Assembly (NCBI GenBank): GCA_028751875.1
Contig: CM054138.1
Span: forward strand, 38,372,098-38,436,097
Source of the DNA: Rapana venosa
Taxonomy: Eukaryota; Mollusca; Gastropoda; Neogastropoda; Muricidae
Reading direction: 5' to 3'
DNA: 64,000 bases
Each line of letters begins with the position of its first letter. Position 1 is the first letter of the stretch. A program made the translations under genes and the position numbers. The notes beneath the pieces were generated by a model that was not told where the DNA came from, ran no database searches, and saw nothing but the letters and a program-made list of their open reading frames with translations. This document shows positions 46,501 through 57,661 of this stretch, one piece after another.

Positions 46501-47360
46501 AAAAAAAAATGTTTTTTATGTACTTTCACTTTTAGCCAAAATAAATAAAATTTATAGTTGATGTTTTTTTTTGTGTCAAAAACCCAACATTTTAAAAGGG
46601 CAATAAAAATTCTAATCTGAATTAATCGAATCACCACACCCACACAAAAACCACCCCACCACAAGAGAGAAAAGGAAAAGGGGGAAAAGGGGGGGGGGGG
46701 GGGAAAAAAGGGGGGGGAAAAAGGGGGGGGGGGGCACGCCCGTGGGGGCAAAAAAAAAAAGAAACCCCCTGAAAAAAGCGGACTCGGGCACCTTTTCCTC
46801 AGCCTCCGGGTTTGGGATTTTCCCCTCTGTGTGTTTGTGTCCCCAAGTCAAAAACCTTTTAAACCCCCCTGAAGGGCAATTAAATCTAAAAGCCATTGAA
46901 CGCAAAAAAATCCAAAAACAAAAAAGCAAAATTTCATTTTTGGTTAAAACTTTCCAAAATGACTTCAAATAAAAATGCCACAAACACACACCGCGCGCGC
47001 GTGCGTGCGCACACACAACTACATAACACACACCAACACACACACACACACCAAACACACAAAACAACACACACAACACCAAACTACACAAAACCAAAAT
47101 TTGAACACAATTTTAAAAAAAAACCCTTACAAAGACAAAAAACTTACTATTTACGCACGCACAGTCCAACACGTACAACTCGCGTGCGGTGAAAACCACC
47201 CCGCACACCCACACCATACCCCAATGTAATTCAAATGTTTAAAGACTTTGCAAAAGACAACTTATTTCACACACACACACACCCCACACACACACACCCA
47301 CACACACACCACACCCCCACACAACACACACACAATAAATAATAATTATTGCACACCAAA
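46501..47360 (-). other. Degraded LINE family T 3' region with poly-G and CA repeats
   Basis: Low-quality contig start: poly-G runs at 46689-46735, CA-rich tracts at 46980-47060 and 47265-47330. AATTAAATCTAAAAGCC and the AAGTCAAAAACC stretch (about 46847-46895) recall the 3' end seen at 48440-48480. No ORF is supported. Confidence 0.55.
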
Positions 47361-48419
47361 ACAAAACAAGCGGCAAGTTTTCAGAAAATGAAAAACTGGA
47401 GTCACCATCATTTTCCCCAGATTCGAATGCTTACCCACAAAAAAATTTTTTTTTGTTTTTTCTGAAAACGTCGTTCCGAAGGGCAAAAACCCAAAATTCT
47501 GGAAACAAAGCAGGGAGGATCACCAAAAAGGGCAGTATTTTGCGACAACTGCATTGCAAACGACAGATCTCTTTCTCTCCAATTTTTTTTTACAATTTTA
47601 AAAATTTCTCTGCACCCCTTTCTATTTTTAACACAAGGTTAGTACCAACAAATAAAACAAAACTTAGAACATTCTCATGTAAACTTGAAAAAAGGGAAAA
47701 AATCTTTTGTCTACAAACAATGATTTAGTTTCTCAAAAGTACACACTTTTTCCCTTTTTGACAAAAGCGTCAGTGTTAACGCCCAGTTTAAACTTGTAGT
47801 CAAAAACAGTTTCCCAGATACTTATAGTTCGAAACGTTTTCAATTTCCTGATTATGGATAATAATTTTCTGGAGTATGCCCTGATCTTCTGAAGTCGATA
47901 GGAAGATCTTTAGTTTTAGAAACATTTAGCTCTACAAAAGGCCCATCACACCCATTGTATAAAACTCGGTGGGGCTGACCAGGGGTCTAAACTGAATCCG
48001 AATAAGAGAGAAAAACATGCACGTCGTCTGCGAACTTTACCAGAAAGGAATTTCCATAGTACTTTTCTGCAATCATCTGTGTATAGAATGTACAGAAGTG
48101 GTGAGAGGACACAAACCCCCAAAGGAAAACCCATGCAGGTAAATCTAAACCGAAGAAATATTTTGTTGGAAAAAAACACGCTGTGATCTGTTGGTTTTAA
48201 AAATTCAATCACCAATGAACAATTGATTGTCTAGGGTCTCTTTTTTGAAATTATTTTGTTAACCAGAACGTGAGGCTGCATTGTATTGAAAGCTGAACTA
48301 AAGTCAGTTAACAATATTCTGGCATGAGAGTCAGGTGTTTCCAAGTGGCTATACAACTTGTTCAAAATGAATAGTTTGGCATCTTTGACACCCGTCCAGA
48401 CCTGTACGCAAATTGTAGT
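46830..48419 (-). pseudogene. Non-LTR RT, tandem LINE family T, distal copy
   Basis: From 48419 on the minus strand: CVQVWTGVKDAKLFILNKLY, ARILLTDFSSAFNTMQPHVL then VNKII (motif A, about 48335-48250), GVCVLSPLLYILYTDDCRK-like motif B (about 48130-48075) and a damaged FADD region (about 48035). It continues to 3' UTR-like sequence. It is 5'-truncated exactly at the TCAAG-repeat tail of the neighbouring copy. Stops and indels are present. Confidence 0.7.
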
Positions 48420-51170
48420 CAAGTCAAGTCAAATCAAGTCAAAGTCAAAAACACTTTAATCATCCCATGAAGGGCAATTACAATACTGACAGGCAGATTG
48501 ATACTCATCAAATATATCAAAGACACAAAAGCTATATTTCATATTGTTTTTCCCAAATAAAATGTCACGAACACACACACACACAAAACACCACACACAC
48601 GCGCGCATGCGCACAAAACATCAATTGTGAACCCAATTTAAACCCATTGACTAGAAGACATAAAAACTTATTTTTACGCACGCATATACGCAGCACGTAC
48701 ACACGCACGTACGTGGGGTGCGAAAAAACGCCCACGCACACCCACACCATAAAACCAATATAAGAATTCAATGTTTTAAGACAGTTGACTAGAACACGAC
48801 TTATTTCACACAACCCAAAGCACCCACCCACCCCCCCACCCCCCCCCCCCCCCACACAACACACACACAATTATGTAGACTACACCGTAACAAGACAATC
48901 AGGCAGATAATTCAGAGAAATGTAAGAACTAAGGGAGTCAACATCATCGTGAATTCAGAATTTGAAAAGCTTACTCGGCACAAAAGAATTTCTTTTTTCG
49001 TTGGTTTTGCTGATGGGAAAAACTGAAACGGCGTTCCGAAGGCAACATTTGAAATTCTGGAAACAAAGCATTAGAAGGATCAGCCAAAATGGCTGTGGCT
49101 TTGCGTACAACTGCTGATTGCAGAACGACATGAGATCTCTTTGTTCTTTTCCAATTATTTTTGAGCAATTCTTACAATTCTCTGCAGGCCATTCTGTTTT
49201 TAACACTAAGTTATGTACCAACAAATGAAAGCCAAAAATTAGAAACACTCTCTATGTAGACTTGAAAAAAAACCAAAACGGGGGTCTTTTTGTCTACAAA
49301 AAATGAGTTCATTTCCTCAGAAAATACAGACGTTGTTGTCCTTTTTGACAATAGCGTCAGTGTTAACGTCCAGTTTAACTGTGGTCAAAAACAATTCCCA
49401 GATACTTTATAGTTTTAAACGTTTTCAAAAACCCCTTGATTTGGATAATAATTTTCTTAGGAGTATGCCGATCTTCTGAAGTCGATAGGGCAGGTCTTTA
49501 GTTTTAGAAACGTTTAGCTCCAGATAGGCCTCGTCACACCAGTGTACGAAATCGGTGAGGCTGGAACATGGTCTAAGACTGATCCGGATAAGGGGGATAA
49601 CAGAGCAATCGTCTGCGAACTTTCCAGAAAGGAATTTCCATATTGCTTTTTGCAATCATCGGTAAAGAATTACAGAAGTGGTGAGAGGACGCAAACCCGC
49701 GGAACCAGTGCAGGGAAATCAAAACCAAGAAGATATTTGTTGGGCCCAAAAAACCGTGGTCTGTTTGTTTAAAAAATTTAAAGCCAACGAACAAATTGAA
49801 TTGCTACGTCAAAATTTTAAATTATTTTGTTAACCAAACGTGAGCGCATTGTATTGAAACTGAACTAAATCACGAACAATATTCTGGGATAAGTCAGGGG
49901 GTTTCCCAAAGGGGTATACAACTTGTTAAATGAATAGTTTTTGGCATCTTCGACCCCCTTCGAACCCGTATGCAAATTGCAGTGGGGCAAGGTCTTCTCT
50001 GTACAGAAAAAATGAGAGATTTTACGATCTTTTCCACGTTTTCATCACAAGAGATTGAAGTACAGTCAAAATCGTTAGGCCAGAAGGGTTGGGTTTCTTT
50101 GGGAAAAGGGGGTTCATTGGGAAATTTTTTCCAAAACTGAATTAACAAGTATCCACTGAGGCCTGGAACAGGTTTGAAGGACACTGGCAACTCGTGGGGG
50201 CAGAAATTTTATGGTTCTTCCACGGGAAATTTGTTAATATTTATTGCCCCCAATGGTTTTGATAAATTTTTCTCAACAGAACTATTTTCAAAAACAGGGG
50301 TTGCTTCAGCATTATTTCATCTGAGAAAAACATGTTTTTCAAAGGGGGGTTTTTAAAAGGCGGTTCATTATCCTACCCCCTGCAAACTGTCGGTTTACCT
50401 ATGTTGAACACCTACCATGTTTTTTGCAGACATATTTTTTAATCCCCGCCTTCCACGAAAATTTTCCTGCAAACGTCTTCATCTTTTTATATATAACGTC
50501 TGGCCTTTTCAACAGCAGCTTTGACATTCTTTATTACTTCCTTCTTTTTGTTGTTCTGTGCCCTGTGTAAAATACTACTTACTGATCTTTTTTTGTTTAA
50601 TACCCGTTTCAATCCTTGTACCCCAAGGCTTGTTTATTGGGGTAAATGGTTATCTATCCACCATAGTTGGAATGACACAACATAACAAAAAAATGAAATA
50701 ACCTAGGAAACAAATAAACATCAGTGAGACTAATTTCCAGATCCTGAACACTACATTTATAAAACATATCCTCAGTGGGTGAATACAAAGCAGCCTTATC
50801 GACAAGCTAAAAATCACAGTCCATTTTTAGTGGTCCTGACTATGCGCTGAAGGCCAGAACACTGACTGGTAAATGGGTGCAAGAAGAACACAGTTTGTTG
50901 TCGAATGATCCCAGGGGAGGCAAAGGCAACGATCTATCGGCAGGCCTGCTACAGTCCTGTAGCACAAGTCTATGGGTCTTATTTCTTTCGATGTAAAGAG
51001 GCAGTCACTACTGTTTCATAGCTTCTTTCAAACATTTACTAAGGAATCTAGCTTCTTAATAAAAAAAACCACCCAGGACCAACTTAGGGGCAATCAAGGG
51101 GATATATAATCGAGCACATGGAAGGTGATCAAATATATGTTCCCTTTTGCTCTAAGAGCCCTTTTGCTTT
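47360..51170. repeat. Inverted duplicate of 23806-27430 (arm 2)
   Basis: See arm 1. This arm is of better quality in its right two thirds. The region right of the LINE copies (about 50360-51170) also matches 23806-24540 reversed, so the duplication is not only due to the LINEs. Confidence 0.8.
48420..50060 (-). pseudogene. Non-LTR RT, tandem LINE family T, proximal copy with 3' tail
   Basis: The minus strand carries a TDHGFLGPTNIFLVL-type region, KFLSGKFADDCSVIPL (intact FADD, about 49613-49602), FVHWCDEAYLELNVSKTKDL (about 49552-49493), then a degraded C-terminus, a GT/GC-rich 3' UTR (48840-48560) and the end AATTGCCCTTCATGGGATGA followed by TTAAAGTGTTTTTGAC and (TTGAC)n at 48416-48452. Motif style suits a CR1/jockey-like LINE. 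The frames are interrupted. Confidence 0.75.
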
Positions 51171-52248
51171 TGGGGTGTATTAAACCAAAGTAAAAAAAAT
51201 AGTTGCTACCTGTAGTAAAAAGGCCGGAGCGAAATAGACAGACATGTTCACATGATCCGTCACACATATAGTGTATTGTACTAGAAATTTTTTAACATCT
51301 CTGACCATGACCAACAACTTGTTGATTATAAAGACTACAAACCGTCCACCCTGTTCCTTCCTGTCGCATGTGGGTCTCTTCATGCTGAAAGGGTTGAACC
51401 AAAACCTCTATAGAGAGCTCGCAGTTTCGGTACGAGAATGCGGAACTACAGCCAGTTTCGGTCAGGGCCAAGAATTCCGACTTTTAGTCGTACTGGTGCA
51501 TTTGTTGACGTTAGCTTGAAGCTTCGTCTGTTTTTCGAGCATAAGGGACTGGACTCTGGACCAGAACAGGTTGGTAGTGGAAATTTTCATTATATTAATT
51601 TTGAGTCTTTGTCTCACACCACCTTTCTTTCCTCACTTTCTTGTCTTAATGTTCTTCCAAGCTTTATCGTTGTTAGTTGCTGATGGTAGAATCTCACATG
51701 GAAAGTTGTAGTCTTGGCCTTCAGCTAACACAATGGCGATTCCCTCAGGCTAAGAAGAAATTCTCGAGTGCCTATTGCCGTTAGGCGCCCCTTGCACACA
51801 ATCAGATTGCGCTATGAGAAAGCAAACAAGTAGAGTGAATACAACTGATCTTCCCAGCATTATAGCTGTTAATACTGACACATCAGACACAACTATGCAG
51901 AACTTGGAGCTGATAAGACGCACAATATAACGAAAACAAGATTTAAAAAATATTGCCTGTCAGTAGAGAGTGTCGCCACTCGAGCAGACCACCTAATTTG
52001 TGTGTGTGTGTGTCTTGTGTCTGTGTCTGTGTGTGTCTGTGTGTGTTGGTTTCCACACTACTACCTGCAAACCACATGTTGATAACATTATACAACTAGA
52101 TTACTGATCACAAAGTGTGATTTCATCTACCACCATGATATTGTGTGTGTGTGTGTGTGATATGAGAGAGAGAGAGACAACGACACAGTGTTGATATCTG
52201 TAATTTAGCAAATAGCTTGTATTTACCCATCTTTGGCTGTTTTGTGTT
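51171..52248. other. No gene seen
   Basis: Better-quality sequence with only short frames (for example 51271-51519) lacking any recognised domain. Short GT runs lie at 52000-52046 and 52143-52158, and a GA run at 52166-52177. Confidence 0.5.
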
Positions 52249-53412
52249 GCAGTGGTTTGTGCTGTAGTCTCCTGTCTTGTGCTGTAGTCTCCTGTCTTGT
52301 GCTGTAGTCTCTTGTCTTGTGCTGTAGTTCTTAGTCTCCTGTCTTGTGCTGTAGTCTCCTGTTTTGTGCTGTAGTCTCCTGTCTTGTGCTGTAGTCTCCT
52401 GTCTTGTGCTGTAGTCTCCTGTCTTGTGCTGTAGTCTCCTTAGAGTAGTCCTTAGTCTCCTGTCTTGTGCTGTTGTCTCCTGTCTTGTGCTGTTGTCTCC
52501 TGTCTTGTGCTGTTGTCTCCTGTCTTGTGCTGTAGTCTCCTGTCTTGTGCTGTAGTCCTTAGTCTCCTGTCTTGTGCTATAGTCTCTTGTCTTGTGCTGT
52601 AGTCTCCTGCCTTGTGCTGTAGTCTCCTGTCTTGTGCTGTAGTCTCCTGTCTTGTGCTGTAGTCTCCTGTCTTGTGCTGTAGTCTCCTGTCTTGTGCTGT
52701 AGTCCTCCTGTGCTGTTCTCCTGTCTTGTGCTGTAGTCTCCTGTCTTGTGCTGTAGTCTCCGTCTTGTGTGTTTGTCTGTTCTGTAGTCTCCTGTCTTGT
52801 GCTGTAGTCTCCTGTCTTGTGCTGTAGTCTCCTGTCTTGTGCTGTAGTCTCCTGTCTTGTGCTGTAGTCTCCTGTCTTGTGCTGTAGTCTCCTGTCTTGT
52901 GCTGTAGTCTCCTGTCTTCTGCTGTAGTCTGTCTGTGCTGTAGTCTCTCCTGTCTTGTGCTGTAGTCTCCTGTCTTGTGCTGTAGTCTCCTGTCTTGTGC
53001 TGTAGTCTCCTGTCTTGCTGTAGTCCGTTTGTGCTGTAGTCTCCTGTCTTGTGCTGTAGTCTCCCGTCTTGTGCTGTAGTCTCCTGTCTTGTGCTGTAGT
53101 CTCCTGTCTTGTGCTGTAGTCTCCTGTCTTGTGCTGTAGTCTCTTGTCTTGTGCTGTAGTCTCCTGTCTTGTGCTGTAGTCTCCTTAGAGTAGTTCTTAG
53201 TCTCCTGTCTTGTGCTGTAGTTCTTAGTCTCCTGTCTTGTGCTGTAGTCTCCTGTCTTGTGCTGTAGTCCTTAATCTCCTGTCTTGTGCTGTAGTCTCCT
53301 GTCTTGTCTTGTAGTCTCCTGTCTTGTGCTGTAGTCTCCTGTCTTGTCTTGTAGTCTCCTGTCTTGTGCTGTAGTCTCCTGTCTTGTCTTGTAGTCTCCT
53401 GTCTTGTGCTGG
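52249..53412. repeat. 20-bp minisatellite, more than 50 units
   Basis: The unit is AGTCTCCTGTCTTGTGCTGT with single-base variants and some longer units that insert CCTTAG or TTCTTAG (about every 10 units in parts). Near the right end units alternate with a CTTGTCTTGTAGT variant, giving a 40-bp higher-order repeat. Confidence 0.96.
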
Positions 53413-53657
53413 TTTAGAGTTTGACAAGGTGATCTTCAGGGTGTGATGTGGCATAATTATGTCAATATTACTGAATGAGATAAATAATCACCAGAAAGGG
53501 GTATAAATCTTGCATGTCATCAATAGCATCATTATTACAACAGCAGCATCAACAGTACCAAAAAAAACAACCAAGAATAGATGATAACGATGATGATGAA
53601 CGATGATGATAACTATGGTGGTGGTCGTCGTCGTCGTGGTAATGATGATGTGATGAT

Positions 53658-53703
<46 letters not shown>

Positions 53704-53706
53704 CAT

Positions 53707-53749
<43 letters not shown>

Positions 53750-53803
53750 TAGATTAGATTAGATTAGATTAGATTAGATTAGATTAGATAGATAGATAGA
53801 TAG
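53658..53803. repeat. (GATA)n with (GATTA)n block
   Basis: GATA 53658-53700 and 53708-53750, AGATT units 53750-53788, GATA to 53803. Confidence 0.95.
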
Positions 53804-54190
53804 TTGTATGCTTTCCTTCTTCTTGCGAAAGTAGCACAAAACACTGTACATTAAACACTCTTACCCTGATTATTCTCACCCATTTTGTATTCTTCTTCAG
53901 CGGGGCAAATGGTCTTTTGGGAAGGGTTCTGTCAAGATCCTCATAATATCAATTTTCTCATGACCAAGCCTGGATCACTGACAGTGAGGTAAAAACGAGG
54001 AGTGCTTTAACCCAGATCATGCCAGTCTGGACCCTGACGCTGCTTATCTTTTCCTTTCCAAACAGGTTACCCATCCTCTGCGCCATAACCAACAATAAAC
54101 AACACAGCACAACACAGAATACAAGAGTAATCATATATGGCCTAATACTAACATACAGTATGGTCTATATTCTCTGCAGCAATGTAAACC
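53804..54190. other. No gene seen
   Basis: Non-coding, no element recognised. Confidence 0.45.
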
Positions 54191-54196
54191 ATCGGC

Positions 54197-54250
54197 TTCC
54201 ATCATCATCATCATCATCATCACCATCGACGTCAACATCATCATCAACAA
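54197..54250. repeat. (CAT)n-type trinucleotide tract
   Basis: CATCATCAT with CAC and GAC variants. Confidence 0.9.
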
Positions 54251-54597
54251 CAAAAACTGTAACAACAACAGCAACAACAAAAAGACAAACAAGGGTAATT
54301 AAAAAGGAGTGGTGAGAGAGAGACAAAGAGACAAATAGGGACAGAGACAAACACGAAACACGAACAAAAAGAGGGACGGTTTGTAATTAAATCAAGACCA
54401 GCAGAAACACAAACAAGGTTTAATGCTTCAGACAGCAAACAAGGCAACTGTAAGGGAAGAAAGGCGATAATGAGCTCCACGCCACACGCTTAATTGATAG
54501 CGACACATCATTAACCACACCAACCGTCCATACATCGTGACTTAACTCTGTTTACGCCGTGTCAAATTAACAAGATGGAAAGCGGCCATATTACCCA
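54251..54597. other. No gene seen
   Basis: A- and CAA-rich, with AGAGACAAA-type repeats around 54310-54350. Nothing coding. Confidence 0.45.
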
Positions 54598-54926
54598 TGG
54601 ACGATGATGATGATAAACCTTACAAAGATGACGACAGTGATGAGGGCGAGGATGACGACGACGACAACGATGATGATGGTGATGATGATGATGATGATGA
54701 TGATGATGTGGTGGTGGTGGTGGTGGTGGTGGTGGTGGTGGTGGTGGTGGTGGTGACGACGACGACGACGACGACGACAATGACGATGATGATGAAGACG
54801 ACGACGACAATGATGATGATGATATGATGATGAAGAAGAAGACCACGACGACAAGGATAATGATGATGATGACGACGATGATGATGATAATCACGATGAT
54901 GACGGTGATGATAACAACAATGAAAT
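54598..54926. repeat. Long compound trinucleotide array (GAT)n, (GGT)n, (GAC)n, (GAA)n
   Basis: GAT/GAC-rich 54598-54705, an uninterrupted GGT tract at about 54706-54755, then GAC, GAT and GAA blocks. Frames read Asp, Val, Thr or, on the minus strand, Ser, His and Ile runs; these are by-products. Confidence 0.95.
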
Positions 54927-54946
54927 ACTCTTGTTATCTTACAACA

Positions 54947-55184
54947 CATGCACGCACGCACAAACGTATACACACACGCACGCGCGCGCCTGCACGCACA
55001 CACACGCACACACACACGTATGCACGAACGCACGCGCGCGCGTGCGTGCACACACACACACACGCACAGGGGGAGAGAGGGGGAGAGGAGGGGGAGGAGG
55101 GAGTGAGAGAAAGACAAGACTGGCAGAGACACGGTGAGAGGCACAGAGAGATATAGACAGGTAAGAAGACACAGAGAGGTAGAT

Positions 55185-55225
<41 letters not shown>
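54947..55225. repeat. Microsatellite cluster (CA)n/(CGCA)n, (GA)n, (CA)n
   Basis: CA/CGCA repeats 54947-55070, G/A-rich 55068-55180, CA 55190-55225. Confidence 0.95.
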
Positions 55226-55227
<2 letters not shown>

Positions 55228-55239
55228 CAACACACTGCC

Positions 55240-55678
55240 ACGAGAGTGAACAATCACGCCAGTTTATTTAAGATGCAAAAAATATTGTAGAGCATAGGAA
55301 CGGACTGACAGAGTCCTTGAATTCAGAAGTGAACGAGTTCCAAATAGTACAAGTCAAATCCTGAGGAGGAAAACAGCAACAGCCAGCAGCTTTTACATGA
55401 CAGGAAGAACTATGCACAACTTCCTCTGTGTGTAGAAGAGCACTGCTGGCTTCCTTACAGTATAGCTGCAGAAAATGAGGTACAGATGAAGGACCGTTAG
55501 CTGCACAGAGATTCAAAGAAAATGTTGCTTTGCTTTTGACCCTTTCATTTACAGATATCCAGTGGAGAGTACAGTGACTAATGAAAAAATGAGCTTGAAA
55601 GGGTGTATAATTATGTAAGGGTTGTAATGCCTTGTTGAATCTTCCCATGTTTTGAGACCTAGTCAATTTGAGCAGCAA
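55240..55678 (-). pseudogene. CR1/L2-like LINE RT C-terminus
   Basis: The 136-codon minus-strand frame (no ATG start) has spaced motifs of the CR1/L2 C-terminal region: HCTLHWISVNERV (counterpart of LHWLPVxxRI), a P-HFL segment, and TIWNSFTSEFKDSVS (counterpart of WNxLPxxLR) near 55330-55290. The catalytic domain is absent. It abuts (CA)n on one side and is followed by the 35-bp minisatellite on the other. Confidence 0.55.
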
Positions 55679-55754
55679 TAAAAGTACATTCCGTCAATAG
55701 ACTGGAAAGACAGAAAGCACAGACCTGAACTTCCCTGGCGTCCTGATACAAAAA

Positions 55755-56815
55755 CTGGCAGACAGAGCTTTTCCTATAAAGTTTTTTAGGTGGCAAATAG
55801 AGCTTTTCCTGTAAAGTTTTTTAGGTGGCAGATAGAGCTTTTCCTGTAAAGTTTTTTAGGTGGCAAATAGAGCCTTTTCTGTAAAGTTTCTTTTTAGGTG
55901 GCAAACAGAGCTTTTCCTGTAAAGTTTTTTAGGTGACAGATAGAGCTTTTCCTGTAAAGTTTTTTAGGTGGCAAATAGAGCCTTTTCTGTGAAGTTTTTT
56001 AGGTGGCAAATAGAGCCTTTTCTGTAAAGTTTCTTTTTAGGTGGCAAACAGAGCCTTTCCTGTAAAGTTTTTAGGTGGCAGATAGAGCTTTTCCTGTAAA
56101 GTTTTTTAGGTGTCATACAGAGCCTTTCCTGTAAAGTTTTTTAGGTGGCAGATAGAGCTTTTCCTGTAAAGTTTTTTAGGTGGCAAATAGAGCCTTTTCT
56201 GTAAAGTTTTTTAGGTGGCAAACAGAGCCTTTCCTGTAAAGTTTTTTAGGTGGCAAATAGAGCTTTTCCTGTAAAGTTTTTTAGGTGGCAAATAGAGCCT
56301 TTTCTGTAAAGTTTCTTTTTAGGTGGCAAATAGAGCCTTTTCTGTAACGTTTCTTTTCAGGTGGCAAACAGAGCTTTTTCTGCAAATTTTTGGTGGCAAA
56401 TAGAGCTTTTCCTGTAAAGTTTTTTAGGTGGCAGATAGAGCTTTTCCTGTAAAGTTTTTTTAGGTGGCAAATAGACCCTTTAATGTCAAGTTTTTTAGGT
56501 GGCAAATAGAGCCTTTTCTGTAAAGTTTCTTTTTAGGTGGCAAACAGAGCCTTTCCTGTAAAGTTTTTTAGGTGGCAGATAGAGCTTTTCCTGTAAAGTT
56601 TTTTAGGTGGCAAATAGAGCCTTTTCTGTAAAGTTTCTTTTTAGGTGGCAAACAGAGCCTTTTCTGTAAAGTTTCTTTTTAGGTGGCAAACAGAGCCTTT
56701 TCTGTAAAGTTTCTTTTCAGGTGGCAAACAGAGCTTTTTCTGCACATTTTTGGTGGCAAATAGAGCTTTTCCTGTAAAGTTTTTTTAGGTGGCAAATAGA
56801 GCTTTTGTACAAAGT
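55755..56815. repeat. 35/38-bp minisatellite, roughly 30 units
   Basis: The core is GAGCTTTTCCTGTAAAGTTT then TTTAGGTGGCAAATA. A second class of units has GCCTTTTCTG and TTTCTTTTTAGG (38 bp). The classes occur in mixed order, and one 250-350-bp block seems duplicated (compare about 55877-56040 with about 56500-56660). Confidence 0.95.
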
Positions 56816-57060
56816 AGTTTTATTTCACATTTTGTAGATGTGAAAGACGTGCTGTATGAATGATGGATTTAGGTGATGAATCTGTTAATGACTGTTAATC
56901 AGGGTCAAAACACAATGCTGCTCTGAATAAGTTTATTACTACAGGAAGAGAAAGATCATGTCGTTCTGCAGAGCTACATTTTGTTTGTTTGTTGTACCAT
57001 TGTTATTGCTTGTTTGAATGCGTTCATCAGAAGACGACAGCAATGCATGTGTGTGACGAG
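56816..57060. other. No gene seen
   Basis: Short spacer with no feature. Confidence 0.4.
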
Positions 57061-57218
57061 TCTTAAGAGAGAAAGACAGAGACAGGGGAAGGGACAGGGG
57101 GAGGGACAGACAGACAGAGACAGAGAGAGACAAAGAGAGAGACAGAGGGACAGGGGGAGGGACAGACAGACAGAGACAGAGAGAGACAAAGAGAGAGACA
57201 GAGACACAGAGACGGAGA
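57061..57218. repeat. Purine-rich (GACA/GAGA) tract with a duplicated block
   Basis: AGACAG/AGAGAC repeats in which a segment containing GGGGGAGGGACAGACAGACA is present twice (about 57098-57137 and 57150-57190). Confidence 0.85.
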
Positions 57219-57578
57219 GAATGACAATGACAATATTTTATTTTTTTTAAGCCCATTCAGGGAACAGCGGGAAGGGGACTGGGCACAAAACACACATTTT
57301 CAGAAATCAAAATGTTTAGTCTCTACAGCCCACATGTTCGGTATGGCATGGATTCCACGACATGGTGAAGTGATTTACATTAAGATTCAAATAAATTGTT
57401 GCGTAACATTTTCGACCAATTCAAATGGGGGATCTGGGAAGGGGTGGGGAGGGGGGGGGGGGGGGGTTAAAACATCTACCAAGTCTGTGACTGGGCTTCT
57501 ATGTCGCTGCATTCTGCCTGATCCCTTTCAAACACGTGAAAAACGTAACTCACAATATGCGTAACTGTCCTGCTTTTT

Positions 57579-57579
<1 letters not shown>
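57219..57579. other. No gene seen; poly-G run
   Basis: Non-coding; a poly-G run with one interruption lies at about 57445-57467. Confidence 0.5.

Positions 57580-57661
<82 letters not shown>

Noticed and set aside
46612..47097. 161-codon minus-strand frame
   Set aside because: It is built from poly-G/poly-C and CA repeats at a low-quality contig start.
54562..55225. Frames with His, Asp, Ser or Val runs over the trinucleotide array
   Set aside because: All are by-products of triplet repeats, open on both strands.
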